A stretch of 57,591 bases of DNA from Gammaproteobacteria bacterium (GCA_024638505.1 JAHEKE010000010.1:1-57591); one strand, 5' to 3'. Shown: positions 1 through 9,057, numbered from the stretch's first letter. Numbers and translations: made by a program. The notes: generated from the sequence alone by a model not told the origin.

Positions 1-182
1 TCTGGGAGATTGTTGGGCGACACTATGATCACACCTGGATGCTGGATGACGCGCTCGCTGATATCCATGAGGAGTGGCGATCTCAGCCAAACACCACGGT
101 TAACAAGCTGTTTAACCGCCACCTCCAGGAGCAGCGAGAGCAAGTTTATAAAATCTTTCGGGTTGCACCCCCACAGCAATAG
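1..182 (+). CDS. C-terminal end of an unidentified protein (partial)
   Basis: An open frame enters from the left edge (first full codon at base 3) and ends at a TAG at 180-182, giving the last 59 residues of a protein. The tail is hydrophilic and looks helical, rich in Glu, Gln and Arg, with a WMLDDALADIHEEW stretch followed by a basic/amphipathic helix. No family is recognised from this tail. The next gene downstream lies on the opposite strand, so this gene ends a transcription unit converging on the MBL-fold gene. Low complexity is absent and there is no internal stop, which supports a real coding end rather than chance. Confidence 0.5.
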   Translation, partial: WEIVGRHYDHTWMLDDALADIHEEWRSQPNTTVNKLFNRHLQEQREQVYKIFRVAPPQQ

Positions 183-500
183 CACCTAGCGTGCCTTGAG
201 CGTTTCGGCGTATAACGGCGCTTGCAAGACTTCTCAACAATGCAGCCGGGAAGCCGCGCTATGCCTGCTTTGGCTGAAGCTGGATTGACTCAGGGCGAAA
301 TGCTCTGAGCGGGTTTTGGAATACTCTTGATCGGTGCGGTTTAACCGTCTTGTCTGAGCACAAGTCCGATGCAGACAACGGATTCGAATGCCGTAAATTG
401 CTCAGCCCTATGGAGTCGATTTTGGTGGAGCCGGACATCATCGTGGTACGAGACCATGCAATAATGTGGCAAGGGAGCGGGCAGTTACTAATGGGTTGGT
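183..500. other. Intergenic region between two convergent genes
   Basis: About 320 bases between the partial plus-strand gene and the end of the minus-strand MBL-fold gene. I see no convincing gene, RNA or strong GC hairpin followed by a T run. Confidence 0.5.
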
Positions 501-1337
501 TTAATACATCCCTAAATCTTCACCGCAAACCACCGAACCATCATAGTGTTGTTGGATTTCGTCAACCAACTCTTCTTCCGTCGATCCCCACAACAGCAGG
601 TGGGTTAACACCAGGAGTTTGGGCTGTACCTGATTGGCAATTTGCGCCAACTGCTCGGTGGAGGTATGCATGGCGGCGTGATATCGCTGCCAATGGGGTT
701 CACGCATTTCGTAGCCTTGTTTGGAATAGACTTCATGCACCAGCACGTCGCAACCGCGCCATAGCTGTACCGCAGAATCTATTGGTGCGGTGTCGCCGGA
801 GATTACGATGCGCCGGTCTGAAGTTGTGAACTGATAGCCCAGGGCAGTCCAGCCTTTGCCGTGATCGACTTGGAACGCAGTGACTGTAACCTGGTCATCC
901 TCATAGCAAACGCCCTGTTCGATTTCGTGGGCCACTGCTCCGTAACCTTCTGCGGTGATGGGTTCCAATCCGCACACCCGCATGTCCCGATCCATCTGGT
1001 AGGCGGCCAGAATGTTTTCGGTCATGTTCGTTAACCCAGGCGGGCCGTAGACGGAGAGCGGCTGTGCCCGTCCCAGCACCCAAGGAGTCATGATTAAGTC
1101 AGCATAACCCGCGGTGTGATCGGAATGAAGATGAGTAAGGAACGCAGTGCTTAGATTTTCCATGCGCAACGCCGCCATACCCGCACGCTGCGCGCCGGCG
1201 GCTCGCCGCACCACGCCGGGCCCAAAATCGACCAGATAAGCATTGTCTCCGACCACTACCGCCGCGGACGCACCCATGCGATCCGGTTCCGCGTTGGGCG
1301 TTCCAGTGCCTAGTAGTACGACGGAAGTGTTGCTCAT
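501..1337 (-). CDS. MBL-fold metallohydrolase, RNase Z/arylsulfatase-like
   Basis: A 278-residue metallo-beta-lactamase-fold hydrolase. The metal-binding signature HLHSDH is at residues 69-74; further likely ligands are H159 (VDHG), D182 (SGDTAP) and H246 (LTHLL). The N-terminus VVLLGTGTPNAEPDR is the usual first strand and glycine turn of the RNase Z/AtsA-like branch of the superfamily. The ATG start is at 1337, with only a weak ribosome site. No signal peptide is seen, so the protein is probably cytoplasmic. It is divergent from the Rieske/GltB fusion across a shared 283-base upstream region. The substrate cannot be read from sequence; tRNA 3' processing, cyclic nucleotides and sulfate or phosphate esters are all known within this fold. 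Confidence 0.85.
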   Translation of the reverse strand: MSNTSVVLLGTGTPNAEPDRMGASAAVVVGDNAYLVDFGPGVVRRAAGAQRAGMAALRMENLSTAFLTHLHSDHTAGYADLIMTPWVLGRAQPLSVYGPPGLTNMTENILAAYQMDRDMRVCGLEPITAEGYGAVAHEIEQGVCYEDDQVTVTAFQVDHGKGWTALGYQFTTSDRRIVISGDTAPIDSAVQLWRGCDVLVHEVYSKQGYEMREPHWQRYHAAMHTSTEQLAQIANQVQPKLLVLTHLLLWGSTEEELVDEIQQHYDGSVVCGEDLGMY

Positions 1338-1568
1338 ATATTGTTAGCCTTAGAAAAAGAAAAGAAACTGAATGAATGGAGTCAGTATACAACGGACATA
1401 GATTACTCGGTATTCTAGACTCTGTTACCCTCGCTGTGCCGCTCAGAGCCGCCGACTTAAGATCGCTGAGGTTTGAAACAGATAATTATTGATCGGACCG
1501 CTTTTGGGTGCGGATTCAACTGAACGACACCGCGCAGCATAAGCAAATGCAGCTGCCTCGCCAGTATT

Positions 1569-1595
1569 TTGACATAGAGATGTGATAAATAAAGT
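1569..1595 (+). promoter_or_regulatory. Possible sigma-70 promoter of the Rieske/GltB gene
   Basis: A perfect -35 hexamer TTGACA at 1569-1574 is followed after a short 15-base spacer by TAAAGT (1590-1595, 4 of 6 matches to TATAAT). The surrounding DNA is AT-rich and it lies about 25 bases before the start codon at 1621. The short spacer weakens the call. Confidence 0.3.
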
Positions 1596-1620
1596 TTAAT
1601 AGAAAACAGGGCTTAAACGA

Positions 1621-3234
1621 ATGAACAAGATTGCAATAAAAAATTGGGATGAATTAGAAGACCGTGTGCCTGATCACGCGCTTGTCCTGGATGTTGATCT
1701 GGTGGTCATCCGCTTTGATGACACCGTTTCGGTGTTATATGGGCGTTGCGCTCACCGCGGCGCCCTGATGGCTGATGGTCATGTCGATGGTGAAAATTTG
1801 ATCTGTGGCGTGCACGGTTGGGACTATCGCCTGGATACCGGTGTTAGCGAATACAACAACAGTGAGACCTTGCCGAAGTTTAACGCGTGGATTGAGAATG
1901 GTCGGGTCTGGGTTGATCAAGACGAGATCGTCGACTGGGCGAAAAAACATCCCCAGCCGTATCAGCGGCAAGCCTACCAGGGCGTTTACCAGGATCCAAC
2001 TGGTGCCGCAGATGAACCCCATGTAAAAATTATTCGCAAACTCGCTGCTGAAGGCCTGACAAAAATGGGTCAGCACGGACCTGCCGCCGCTATGGGGGTG
2101 CCCCATAGTAAATTACCCAGGTGGGATGACTTGCAATTCGTCGTTGCTCAGTTACACAAATTCCCGCTGTTGGATGATGAGCCGGTTGCGACCGATATTA
2201 CTATAGGGCCGCGCGCTAAGAGGCCGCTGCACCTAAAGATACCCATTTTCGTATCCGATATGAGCTTTGGCGCATTATCTGAGGAGGCTAAAGTGGCACT
2301 GGCAAAGGGTGCTGAACTGGCTGGTACCGGTATTTGTTCGGGAGAGGGAGGCATGCTGCCCGACGAACAAGCTGCTAACGCGCGCTATTTTTATGAACTG
2401 GCCTCGGCGCGGTTTGGCTTCTCCTGGGAAAAGGTACAAAAGGCGCAAGCGTTTCATTTTAAAGGGGGGCAGGGCGCCAAGACCGGCACGGGGGGGCACC
2501 TGCCGGGGAACAAGGTCAAAGGAAAGATTGCTGAGGTTCGAGGGCTCGACGAAGGTCAGGCAGCCGTATCGCCAGCTCGATTTCCTGAGTGGACTGACCT
2601 CAGTGAATTTCGCGATTTTGCGGAAGAAGTACGAGAGAAGACCGGAGGGATACCAATTGGTTTCAAGCTGTCGGCACAGCATATCGAAAAAGATATCGAT
2701 GCCGCCCTCGACGTAGGCGTTGACTACATCATCCTTGATGGAAGAGGTGGAGGGACTGGCGCAGCACCGCTGATTTTTCGAGACAACATATCGGTTCCAA
2801 CCATACCTGCCCTGGCGCGTGCCCGACGACACTTGGATGCATGTGGGGCGTCAGACGTCACATTAATAACAACCGGTGGGCTCCGCGTACCGGCAGATTT
2901 TGCCAAGGCCCTGGCATTAGGCGCTGATGGTGTGGCTGTGGCCAACGCAGCTATCCAAGCCATCGGTTGTCTGGGCATGCGGGCATGCCATACCAACAAC
3001 TGTCCAGTGGGTATTGCTTCTCAGAAACCTCACCTGCGCGCTCGTCTACCTGTTGATGTCGCGGCAGAGCGGCTGGCCCGATTTTTATCGGCGGCGGTTG
3101 ATCTGATGACGGTTATGGCACGTGCTGTTGGCCATAGACACTTGAATGAATTTTCTATTAGTGATTTGACTACTTTCAAAACTGATATGGCAAGGTTAAC
3201 TGGCGTCGCCTACGGCGGCATATCGATCCCCTAA
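1621..3234 (+). CDS. Rieske ferredoxin domain fused to FMN-binding glutamate-synthase-like domain
   Basis: A 537-residue two-part protein. Residues about 10-100 form a Rieske [2Fe-2S] domain with ligands C43-x-H45 and C62-x2-H65. Residues about 170-510 are the FMN-binding/catalytic barrel of the glutamate synthase large subunit, with SDMSFGALS, KGGQGAKTGTGG and LDGRGGGTGAAP motifs and the [3Fe-4S] cysteines C450-x5-C456-x4-C461. The glutaminase domain and the C-terminal helix of full GltB are absent. By family knowledge, an isolated FMN domain oxidises or reduces amino-acid-like substrates; the Rieske domain is a plausible built-in electron port. Whether it makes glutamate, an N-methyl amino acid or something else is unknown. 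It heads a same-strand trio with arsC and the M81 gene, but gaps over 110 bases argue against a tight operon. Confidence 0.85.
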   Translation: MNKIAIKNWDELEDRVPDHALVLDVDLVVIRFDDTVSVLYGRCAHRGALMADGHVDGENLICGVHGWDYRLDTGVSEYNNSETLPKFNAWIENGRVWVDQDEIVDWAKKHPQPYQRQAYQGVYQDPTGAADEPHVKIIRKLAAEGLTKMGQHGPAAAMGVPHSKLPRWDDLQFVVAQLHKFPLLDDEPVATDITIGPRAKRPLHLKIPIFVSDMSFGALSEEAKVALAKGAELAGTGICSGEGGMLPDEQAANARYFYELASARFGFSWEKVQKAQAFHFKGGQGAKTGTGGHLPGNKVKGKIAEVRGLDEGQAAVSPARFPEWTDLSEFRDFAEEVREKTGGIPIGFKLSAQHIEKDIDAALDVGVDYIILDGRGGGTGAAPLIFRDNISVPTIPALARARRHLDACGASDVTLITTGGLRVPADFAKALALGADGVAVANAAIQAIGCLGMRACHTNNCPVGIASQKPHLRARLPVDVAAERLARFLSAAVDLMTVMARAVGHRHLNEFSISDLTTFKTDMARLTGVAYGGISIP

Positions 3235-3350
3235 GAATTAAAGGGTACAATCGTTGCCCGCGTTGAGTGGATAGGCAGAAGCACCCGTGTTATTGGCAAC
3301 GTCGCGGCGTACGTGCCTCAAACAACCGCATATAAAAAGAGAGAGATCGC

Positions 3351-3767
3351 TTGAGTACAGCAGCAACCAAGACCATCCTCGTGCTGTGTACCGGCAACTC
3401 TTGCCGTTCGCAAATGGCTGAGGTGCTACTTAACCACCATCTACCAGGGGTACGTGTGCTATCGGCCGGCACCCAGCCCGAACCCAAGGTGTCCGGCAAC
3501 GCCATTACCGCGCTGCGGGAGGAAGGGCTGCCTACGGCGGAACTTTATCCCAAGGACATAGACGCCGTGAAGGACGAAGAGATTGACCTGGTTGTGACGG
3601 TATGTGATAGAGCGAAGGAAACATGCCCCGTATTCCCCCGCGAGGTGAAGGCCATACATTTATCCTTTCATGACCCCCACGGCGAGCCGCTGGCGAGCTT
3701 CAGAGCTGTGCGCGACGACATCAAAGCCCGGCTGGTGCCGACGGTGCGGCAGGCATTGGATCTCTGA
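3351..3767 (+). CDS. arsC: Arsenate reductase, thioredoxin-coupled, low-molecular-weight phosphatase fold
   Basis: A 138-residue cytoplasmic protein of the LMW protein-tyrosine-phosphatase fold. The P-loop is C13-TGNSC-R19-S, and two more cysteines, C85 and C92 with seven-residue spacing, match the redox relay (Cys10/Cys82/Cys89) of the plasmid pI258 ArsC type that is recycled by thioredoxin. It reduces arsenate to arsenite. The start is TTG at 3351, preceded by a purine-rich AGAGAGA ribosome site; no in-frame ATG fits before the P-loop. No arsR, arsB or acr3 gene is adjacent, so arsenite export must be encoded elsewhere. Confidence 0.88.
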   Translation: MSTAATKTILVLCTGNSCRSQMAEVLLNHHLPGVRVLSAGTQPEPKVSGNAITALREEGLPTAELYPKDIDAVKDEEIDLVVTVCDRAKETCPVFPREVKAIHLSFHDPHGEPLASFRAVRDDIKARLVPTVRQALDL

Positions 3768-3909
3768 CACTCGCGCCCAATTCGCACGGCTCCGGAAGCA
3801 GCTCCGCGCCGCTCTAAATGGGCTACCGCAACCCACGCCCGCGCCTTCGCCCAGATCACAGCCAGGGTGGTTAAGGACGTTATCTTCGCCACTGGTCAGG
3901 GGCGTGCTC

Positions 3910-5433
3910 ATGGGTAATCTTCGTATCGCCATAGCCGGGTGTCAGCATGAAACGAATACGTTTGCGCCTATGACCGCGCCGTTCGAAGAGTTTGTAAAAG
4001 CCGACGCCTGGCCGGGTTTGACCAAAGGCGATGATTTGTTCGAAACCATGGCGGGGAAAAACCTGCCGCTGGCCGGGTTCGTCGATGCCGCCGGGGGCGG
4101 TGACGTGCAGCTGTGTCCAATACTTTGGTGCTCAGCCGAACCCAGTTCCTACGTCAGCCAGGACGCGTTCGATCGCATCGTTCGCATGATCTGCGATGGA
4201 CTGAGAGCGTACGCGCCGCTGGACGCCGTTTACCTGGATCTGCACGGTGCGATGGTGACCGAGGAGTGTGAAGACGGTGAGGGAGAATTGCTGCATCGGG
4301 TTCGCGGCGTAATCGGCCACGACACGCCGCTGATCGCGAGCCTGGACCTGCACGCCAACGTGACCGAACGGATGATCGCCCTGGCCGATGGCTTTAGCGT
4401 ATTTCGGACTTATCCCCACGTCGATATGGCCGACACCGGGCGGCGCGCGTTCGAGCTGCTGCAACGATACATGGGCCTGGACCGAGGGAATATGCATAAA
4501 GCGTTCAGAAAGCTCCCCTTTCTGATCCCGCTCTCCGCGCAGTGTACGACATTTGAGCCGTGCAAAGATATTTACGCCTTGTTGCCAACGCTGGAGAACA
4601 ACGACGTCTGGTCCATGGACTTCGCCGCAGGTTTTCCACCGGCCGATATCCATGAATGTGGGCCCGCTGTGGTCTGCTACGGCCGCGACGCGGGTCAGGT
4701 GGAGCGGGCAGCCGAGCGTTTGTATCGGTTCGCGCTGGATGCGGAAACGCGATTGGACAACCCGTTGTTGACGCCGGACCAGGCGATAGGGCAGGCCATG
4801 GCAACGACTACCGGCAAGCCGGTGGTGCTGGCGGATGTGCAGGACAACCCGGGTGCGGGCGGCAGTTCCGACACGATAGGCTTGCTTGAGGCGCTAATTC
4901 GAAATCGCGCCACCGGCGCGGTGTTAGCCATTATCAACGATCCGGGGGCTGCCCGTGCGGCGATGTCCGCCGGCGTCGACCGCATGATAGAGATCGATCT
5001 CGGCGGCAAGTCGGGCCAGCCGGGCCAGGTGCCCTACCATGGCCGTTTCAAGGTGGAGAATACGACCGACGGGTGTTTTCTGTGCACGGGGGCGATGTAC
5101 CGCGGCATGCAAGCGAATATCGGTCCGATGGCGCTGCTGCGGGTGGGTAATGAAGACTGCGACGTGCGTGTCATCGTCAGCAGCGAACGCATGCAGTGTC
5201 TGGACTTGAGCATTTTCAGGCACATGGGCATTGAGCCGGAACGACAGAACATACTTGCCATAAAAAGTACCGTCCACTTCCGCGCCGATTTTGATCCCAT
5301 AGCAGCCGCGACGCTGCTGGTGGAAGCCCCCGGCGCCCATCCGTGCCGACTCCTCAACGTGCCATACCGGAATCTTCGTCCAGGCGTGCGGCTGGAGCCG
5401 ATGGGCCCGGTGCATATGGCAAGGCAAGTTTGA
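3910..5433 (+). CDS. M81 family metallopeptidase, MlrC-like
   Basis: About 507 residues from the ATG at 3910. The frame is open upstream to 3670, but that stretch overlaps arsC and lacks family similarity, while MGNLRIAIAGCQHETNTF is a typical MlrC N-terminus. Recognisable motifs are YLDLHGAMVTE, SLDLHANVTE and RTYPHVDMADTG, which hold the His/Asp residues expected to bind metal, and a C-terminal domain with the conserved DNPGAGGSSDT segment. MlrC was named for degrading linearised microcystin in sphingomonads, but most family members sit outside microcystin pathways and act on unknown peptides or amides. No mlrA, mlrB or mlrD is seen. It converges on the nitrile hydratase operon. Confidence 0.85.
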   Translation: MGNLRIAIAGCQHETNTFAPMTAPFEEFVKADAWPGLTKGDDLFETMAGKNLPLAGFVDAAGGGDVQLCPILWCSAEPSSYVSQDAFDRIVRMICDGLRAYAPLDAVYLDLHGAMVTEECEDGEGELLHRVRGVIGHDTPLIASLDLHANVTERMIALADGFSVFRTYPHVDMADTGRRAFELLQRYMGLDRGNMHKAFRKLPFLIPLSAQCTTFEPCKDIYALLPTLENNDVWSMDFAAGFPPADIHECGPAVVCYGRDAGQVERAAERLYRFALDAETRLDNPLLTPDQAIGQAMATTTGKPVVLADVQDNPGAGGSSDTIGLLEALIRNRATGAVLAIINDPGAARAAMSAGVDRMIEIDLGGKSGQPGQVPYHGRFKVENTTDGCFLCTGAMYRGMQANIGPMALLRVGNEDCDVRVIVSSERMQCLDLSIFRHMGIEPERQNILAIKSTVHFRADFDPIAAATLLVEAPGAHPCRLLNVPYRNLRPGVRLEPMGPVHMARQV

Positions 5434-5506
5434 GGCTTTGCATGGCAGTTGATTGCCTTGCTTCGAACCGAAGGACCAACGGTGGATCTCTGCCCACCTG
5501 GAAACT

Positions 5507-5854
5507 CTATTTCAAACGCACCGGCTGCCCGTGAGGTGTCGAAAGATAGGCGTGTTCCCAGTCCTGCCGTTTGGTAGCCATCGTCTGTTGATCGATATCG
5601 CTGTGCTCGGCAACAAGTTGCTCCAGCGCGCTCAGCACGCAGTTGTAGTAGGTTTGCTGGTTATCGACTGCGCCTACGGATTGGGCATCTTTCAATGCCT
5701 TACCAAGCGCTTCCGACCATGTTCTGGCACTGAACATACCCTTGCTCACAAGTATATCGGCAATAGCGAGGGCTTCGGCCTGCCAGGGTTCATCGAACAC
5801 CGGATCACCATCGACCTTATGCAATGGTCTGAGTGTCAGTTCAGCATCAATCAC
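5507..5854 (-). CDS. Nitrile hydratase accessory protein (cobalt-enzyme activator type)
   Basis: About 115 residues of the nitrile hydratase accessory family, with the FDEPWQAEALAIADILVSKG signature and a C-terminal region like the N-terminal half of the beta subunit. In cobalt enzymes such proteins escort the alpha subunit, insert Co(III) and allow cysteine oxidation by subunit swapping. I place the start at the GTG at 5854, whose last bases overlap the TGA stop of the beta gene (GTGA), a classic translational-coupling arrangement. A longer frame from 5884 would add ten residues inside the beta gene. Third gene of an alpha-beta-accessory operon. Confidence 0.85.
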   Translation of the reverse strand: MIDAELTLRPLHKVDGDPVFDEPWQAEALAIADILVSKGMFSARTWSEALGKALKDAQSVGAVDNQQTYYNCVLSALEQLVAEHSDIDQQTMATKRQDWEHAYLSTPHGQPVRLK

Positions 5855-6522
5855 GATTGACCATCCTGTAGATAGCTCTCCCACAAGTCGAGGTAGACTT
5901 TATCTTTGCGGTTCTGCACCTCGGGCCAAAGATCGGTCGCGGCGAACGAAATAGAGTAGAGATGTTGGTGAACCTCTTTACCCTGCGCCGATAGATCCGG
6001 AAAAACATGTGCACCGTGATAGGCATGCACGACGCCATGCCTGCCCCTGGCATACTGTGGTAGGCGAGTATGTCCGATATTACCGTGACTTGAAGTGAGC
6101 ACCTTTTGCCCGATGCTGAACGCCGGCTCGGGCTCGATTTTGGCGTCATAGCGAAACGCGTGGTTGCGATCTTCCTGCAGCACCTGTTGCACGGACATTG
6201 GTGCGGGAGGATTAGCATAGTGGGAATCGCCGGCCTTGGCCTTTCCTTCGATGACTTCTTCCATCGAAATCAAGCCGGCTTCGATGTATGTTGCGAAGTC
6301 GGTTTGCGCCCAGGAGTCGAAATAAGGTCGCCCCAAGTAGTCTTGCGGCATGATCAGCTCTCGGCAGTGACGCCACCAATCTATGGTAATGCCCGGAGTG
6401 CGTGCGCATTGGGCAATACCCCATTCGCGGCCCTCCCAGTCATGATGGAAAGGGCTTCCGTCTTTAATTACTTCTATCGGACCGTAACCTTCCTTACCGC
6501 CCAGATCATGAATCCCGTCCAT
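5851..6522 (-). CDS. nthB: Nitrile hydratase beta subunit
   Basis: A 223-residue structural subunit. The N-terminus [17 protein letters not shown] is diagnostic of the family, and the C-terminal SH3-like barrel contains the FSIGQKV and ARGRHGVV segments that pack against the alpha subunit. The heterodimer hydrates nitriles to amides in the cytoplasm. The ATG overlaps the alpha stop by one base (TGATG), so translation is probably coupled and stoichiometric. Length is normal for the family. Confidence 0.93.
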   Translation of the reverse strand: MDGIHDLGGKEGYGPIEVIKDGSPFHHDWEGREWGIAQCARTPGITIDWWRHCRELIMPQDYLGRPYFDSWAQTDFATYIEAGLISMEEVIEGKAKAGDSHYANPPAPMSVQQVLQEDRNHAFRYDAKIEPEPAFSIGQKVLTSSHGNIGHTRLPQYARGRHGVVHAYHGAHVFPDLSAQGKEVHQHLYSISFAATDLWPEVQNRKDKVYLDLWESYLQDGQS

Positions 6523-7172
6523 CAGTAAGCGCGCCCCGGATTTGCACCTAGGTCTCGATCCGTGCCAATCATTGAGTTGCGAGTAACCAGACCAGCCAAT
6601 TCATCCTCGCCCATCTGCTCTGTCCCCGCTGGCCGTTGCGGTAGCACCAGATAGCGCAGCTCCGCGGTGCTGTCCCATACGCGTATTTCCACTTCGTTAT
6701 TTATATGCACGCCAAACTCGGCGAGCACACCTCGGGGATCACGAACCGCACGGGAGCGATAGGCCGCGGCTTTGTACCAGGCCGGTGCAATACCGAGGAT
6801 TGAGAATGGGTAGCAGGAACACAGCGTGCATACCACCAGATTGTGCACATCGTCGGTGTTTTCGACAACTTTTAGATGTGCCGTGGCCTTGCCCAAGTAG
6901 CCCAGCTCATCGATTGCTGCCGGCGCATCTTGCATCAGCTTCTGCTTAAATTTTGAATCACTCCAGGCTTTCGCCACCACCTCGGCACCCCGCTTCGGGC
7001 CTATTTCTTCAGAATAAGCCTCTACCCAAGCATCGATGGTATCTGGGTTAACCAAACCCTTATCCACCAGCAACGTCTCCAGCGCCTTAATCCGCAGCGC
7101 CGAGTCTGAAGGCAGGTGGCTATGCAGCTGTTGGTGAATATCAGCTACTTTTTTGGAATCGAACTCAGGCAT
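6522..7172 (-). CDS. nthA: Nitrile hydratase alpha subunit, cobalt type
   Basis: A 216-residue catalytic subunit. The metal claw is V-C115-T-L-C118-S-C120; Thr in the second position is the signature of non-corrin Co(III) enzymes, while iron enzymes have Ser. The two inner cysteine-site residues are known in the family to be oxidised to sulfinic and sulfenic acid. The [20 protein letters not shown] segment and the C-terminal NPGRAY also fit. First gene of the alpha-beta-accessory operon. No amidase follows, so the amide product must be used by an enzyme encoded elsewhere or released. Confidence 0.95.
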   Translation of the reverse strand: MPEFDSKKVADIHQQLHSHLPSDSALRIKALETLLVDKGLVNPDTIDAWVEAYSEEIGPKRGAEVVAKAWSDSKFKQKLMQDAPAAIDELGYLGKATAHLKVVENTDDVHNLVVCTLCSCYPFSILGIAPAWYKAAAYRSRAVRDPRGVLAEFGVHINNEVEIRVWDSTAELRYLVLPQRPAGTEQMGEDELAGLVTRNSMIGTDRDLGANPGRAY

Positions 7173-8006
7173 GGGGTTTAGCTTCTATTATCAAGAGTTT
7201 GAGTTTACTCAATTTGATGTCGAATAGCAGCATACGCGAATGCATCAACATGCTTGGTATCCGCAAAACGCCAGTTCAGGCTCGCGAGCTCTCAACCGCA
7301 CTGTTTACAAAGGGGGCCTACGGGGAAGTGTTCGTATGAAATAGATCGATACCGTATAGCGGGCGCAAATAGGGTTCATCAAAAAAATGTGATAGCAGCT
7401 CCTTAGAAAATCGTGGGACTTCACAGGGCTTTTTACAATCGAATTGGTGCTGATGGGGACAACGAATTGATCCTTTGGAGCGCAATGTTATTAGACAGGC
7501 AGAGCGGGGTGACGAACAGGCCGTGGCCAGTCAGATGAGGATGTTTATAAAAGAGGTAAAGGCGCTGATTCAAAGCAGGAAGATTTCGAAGGAAGCGGGT
7601 CGGCATCTAATCGACGCGATCTCGATCATGTGATCGCCCCAAGTGCTGCAACGCTATAGATAATCCGAATTGAGCAATCACTGTGCCTCGCTGTTTGTTA
7701 ATACTGAGGTAACAGAGCGTTTAGGCGAGCTTAGTTAAGCTGTACATCCTCTCGAGTTGGAGTATCCCAAGTTACACTTTGGAGGGTGGAGGATTATTCC
7801 TTAAATGTGTGCCGCTATCGCACTGGCCTCGAGGGGAATGGGTTATCAGAGTGGGGGTTTTCATATCTTCACTCCTACGCCTAGCGGGTGTGCGTCTGAA
7901 TCAGCTAATATTTGTAATGGCCACGATGCATCCCCTTGCGTGAAGGCCTCACCTCAGAGCAAACTCAAGCTCAGCTGAGGTCGCCACTATCCAAAGGTAG
8001 AAAGCC
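7173..8006. other. Long intergenic region upstream of nthA and the carbonic anhydrase
   Basis: About 830 bases between two divergent genes. Apart from the FIMAH-like remnant at 7475-7633 I see only short open frames and no clear RNA gene. Promoters for both flanking genes must lie here but none stands out. Confidence 0.5.
7475..7633 (+). pseudogene. Remnant of a FIMAH-like C-terminal domain
   Basis: A short frame ending at the TGA 7631-7633 encodes about 52 residues (from TTG 7475) that read as a two-helix unit: ERGDEQAVASQMRMFIKEVK then SRKISKEAGRHLIDAISIM. This resembles the end of FIMAH-type domains that close many secreted multi-domain proteins. An in-frame stop lies just upstream and there is no proper ribosome site, so I read it as the last scrap of a deleted larger gene. 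It could instead be a short real gene; the family match is from memory. Confidence 0.35.
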
Positions 8007-8648
8007 ATGACCAACGAGTTGAAACAGCTGTTTGAGAACAATCGCGCCTGGGCGAACAAGATTACCCGGCTGGATCCTTCTTTTTTTAACAAACTGTCCA
8101 AACAGCAGAATCCGGAGTATCTATGGATAGGTTGCTCCGATTCCCGCGTCCCCGCCAACGAGATCGTCGGTCTGCTGCCCGGTGAGCTTTTCGTGCACCG
8201 AAACGTAGCTAATATCGTCCTGCATACCGACCTTAACTGTCAGTCGGTGCTGCAATATGCGACAGACGTACTAAGGGTGAAGCATATTATAGTTTGTGGC
8301 CACTACGGTTGTGGCGGCGTCGACGCGGCGATTCAGGACAAAAGTCATGGCCTGATTGACAACTGGTTGCGACACATTCGGGATATTTATCACCGCAGTT
8401 CCGACCGCTTCCAGCAAATCGCCGATGATGAGCAACGAGTAAACCTCTTATGCGAGCTCAACGTCTTACAGCAACGGGCTAATGTATGCCACACCAATAT
8501 TGTTCAAGCGGCGTGGGAGAGAGGCCAGCCACTCAGCGTGCATGGTTGGATCTACTCGGTGAAGGACGGGCTGTTGCAAACCCTTGGGGAGAGTATCGAT
8601 GGCCTGCAGCAAATCCCAAGCGCCTACCGGATCAGGAGTGGGGAATGA
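8007..8648 (+). CDS. Beta-class carbonic anhydrase
   Basis: A 213-residue zinc enzyme that interconverts CO2 and bicarbonate in the cytoplasm. Zinc ligands C43, H99 and C102 and the catalytic Asp-Arg dyad D45/R47 are all present in CSDSR and GHYGCGG. The ATG at 8007 follows an AAGGTAGAAAG ribosome site at suitable spacing. It stands alone, 56 bases from the convergent end of the minus-strand block. Length and the MTNELKQLFENNRAWAN start match the Can/CynT-like branch common in Proteobacteria. Confidence 0.95.
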   Translation: MTNELKQLFENNRAWANKITRLDPSFFNKLSKQQNPEYLWIGCSDSRVPANEIVGLLPGELFVHRNVANIVLHTDLNCQSVLQYATDVLRVKHIIVCGHYGCGGVDAAIQDKSHGLIDNWLRHIRDIYHRSSDRFQQIADDEQRVNLLCELNVLQQRANVCHTNIVQAAWERGQPLSVHGWIYSVKDGLLQTLGESIDGLQQIPSAYRIRSGE

Positions 8649-8703
8649 CGAGCTGCGAATACCGGAAGATATCCGATCAGACGGCCTTCATCTCTCCAAC
8701 TTT

Positions 8704-9042
8704 TTATCGATCTTTGAGAGAACCCGCCATCTCAATCACGGAGATGGTGTTGCCGATTTGAGCCTTTGTGAGACTTCCGTTACCGACCTCTTTTGCCAGT
8801 CTCATAGCGTAGCGGGCAAGTATGATTGAACCTCTGTCTGCCTGTTCCGTTACTTCAAGAGCAAGATCAGATAATTCCGGATTTACTGCTTCCAGCTGGA
8901 CCAGCGATTGACCTAAGGCAAGAATTTCTTCGGCCAGTGCAAGTCGAGCCTGATCAACGCTTTTCCCGCTGGTTACGCCATAGATCTTCTTACGCGTAGT
9001 GTCAGCGTCCTTGATGATGGATTCAATTAGTTGCTTTGGCAA
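8704..9042 (-). CDS. Uncharacterised all-helical protein
   Basis: About 112 residues from a TTG at 9042, only 15 bases after the stop of the SDR gene, which suggests one transcript. The composition is helical and soluble (many Leu, Ala, Glu), with no cysteine, no signal and no membrane span. No family is recognised. A cytoplasmic helper or partner of the SDR is a guess from position alone. Confidence 0.55.
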   Translation of the reverse strand: MPKQLIESIIKDADTTRKKIYGVTSGKSVDQARLALAEEILALGQSLVQLEAVNPELSDLALEVTEQADRGSIILARYAMRLAKEVGNGSLTKAQIGNTISVIEMAGSLKDR

Positions 9043-9057
9043 CCTGCAGTTCTTACT

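Noticed and set aside
3670-3909. 80-residue N-terminal extension of the M81 protein
   Set aside because: It overlaps the arsC gene in another frame and has Arg/Ser-rich shadow composition; the family-like start is at 3910.
3351-5433. An arsenic-microcystin detoxification operon
   Set aside because: ArsC and the MlrC-like protein are separated by 142 bases, no other ars or mlr genes are present, and MlrC relatives mostly act outside microcystin breakdown.
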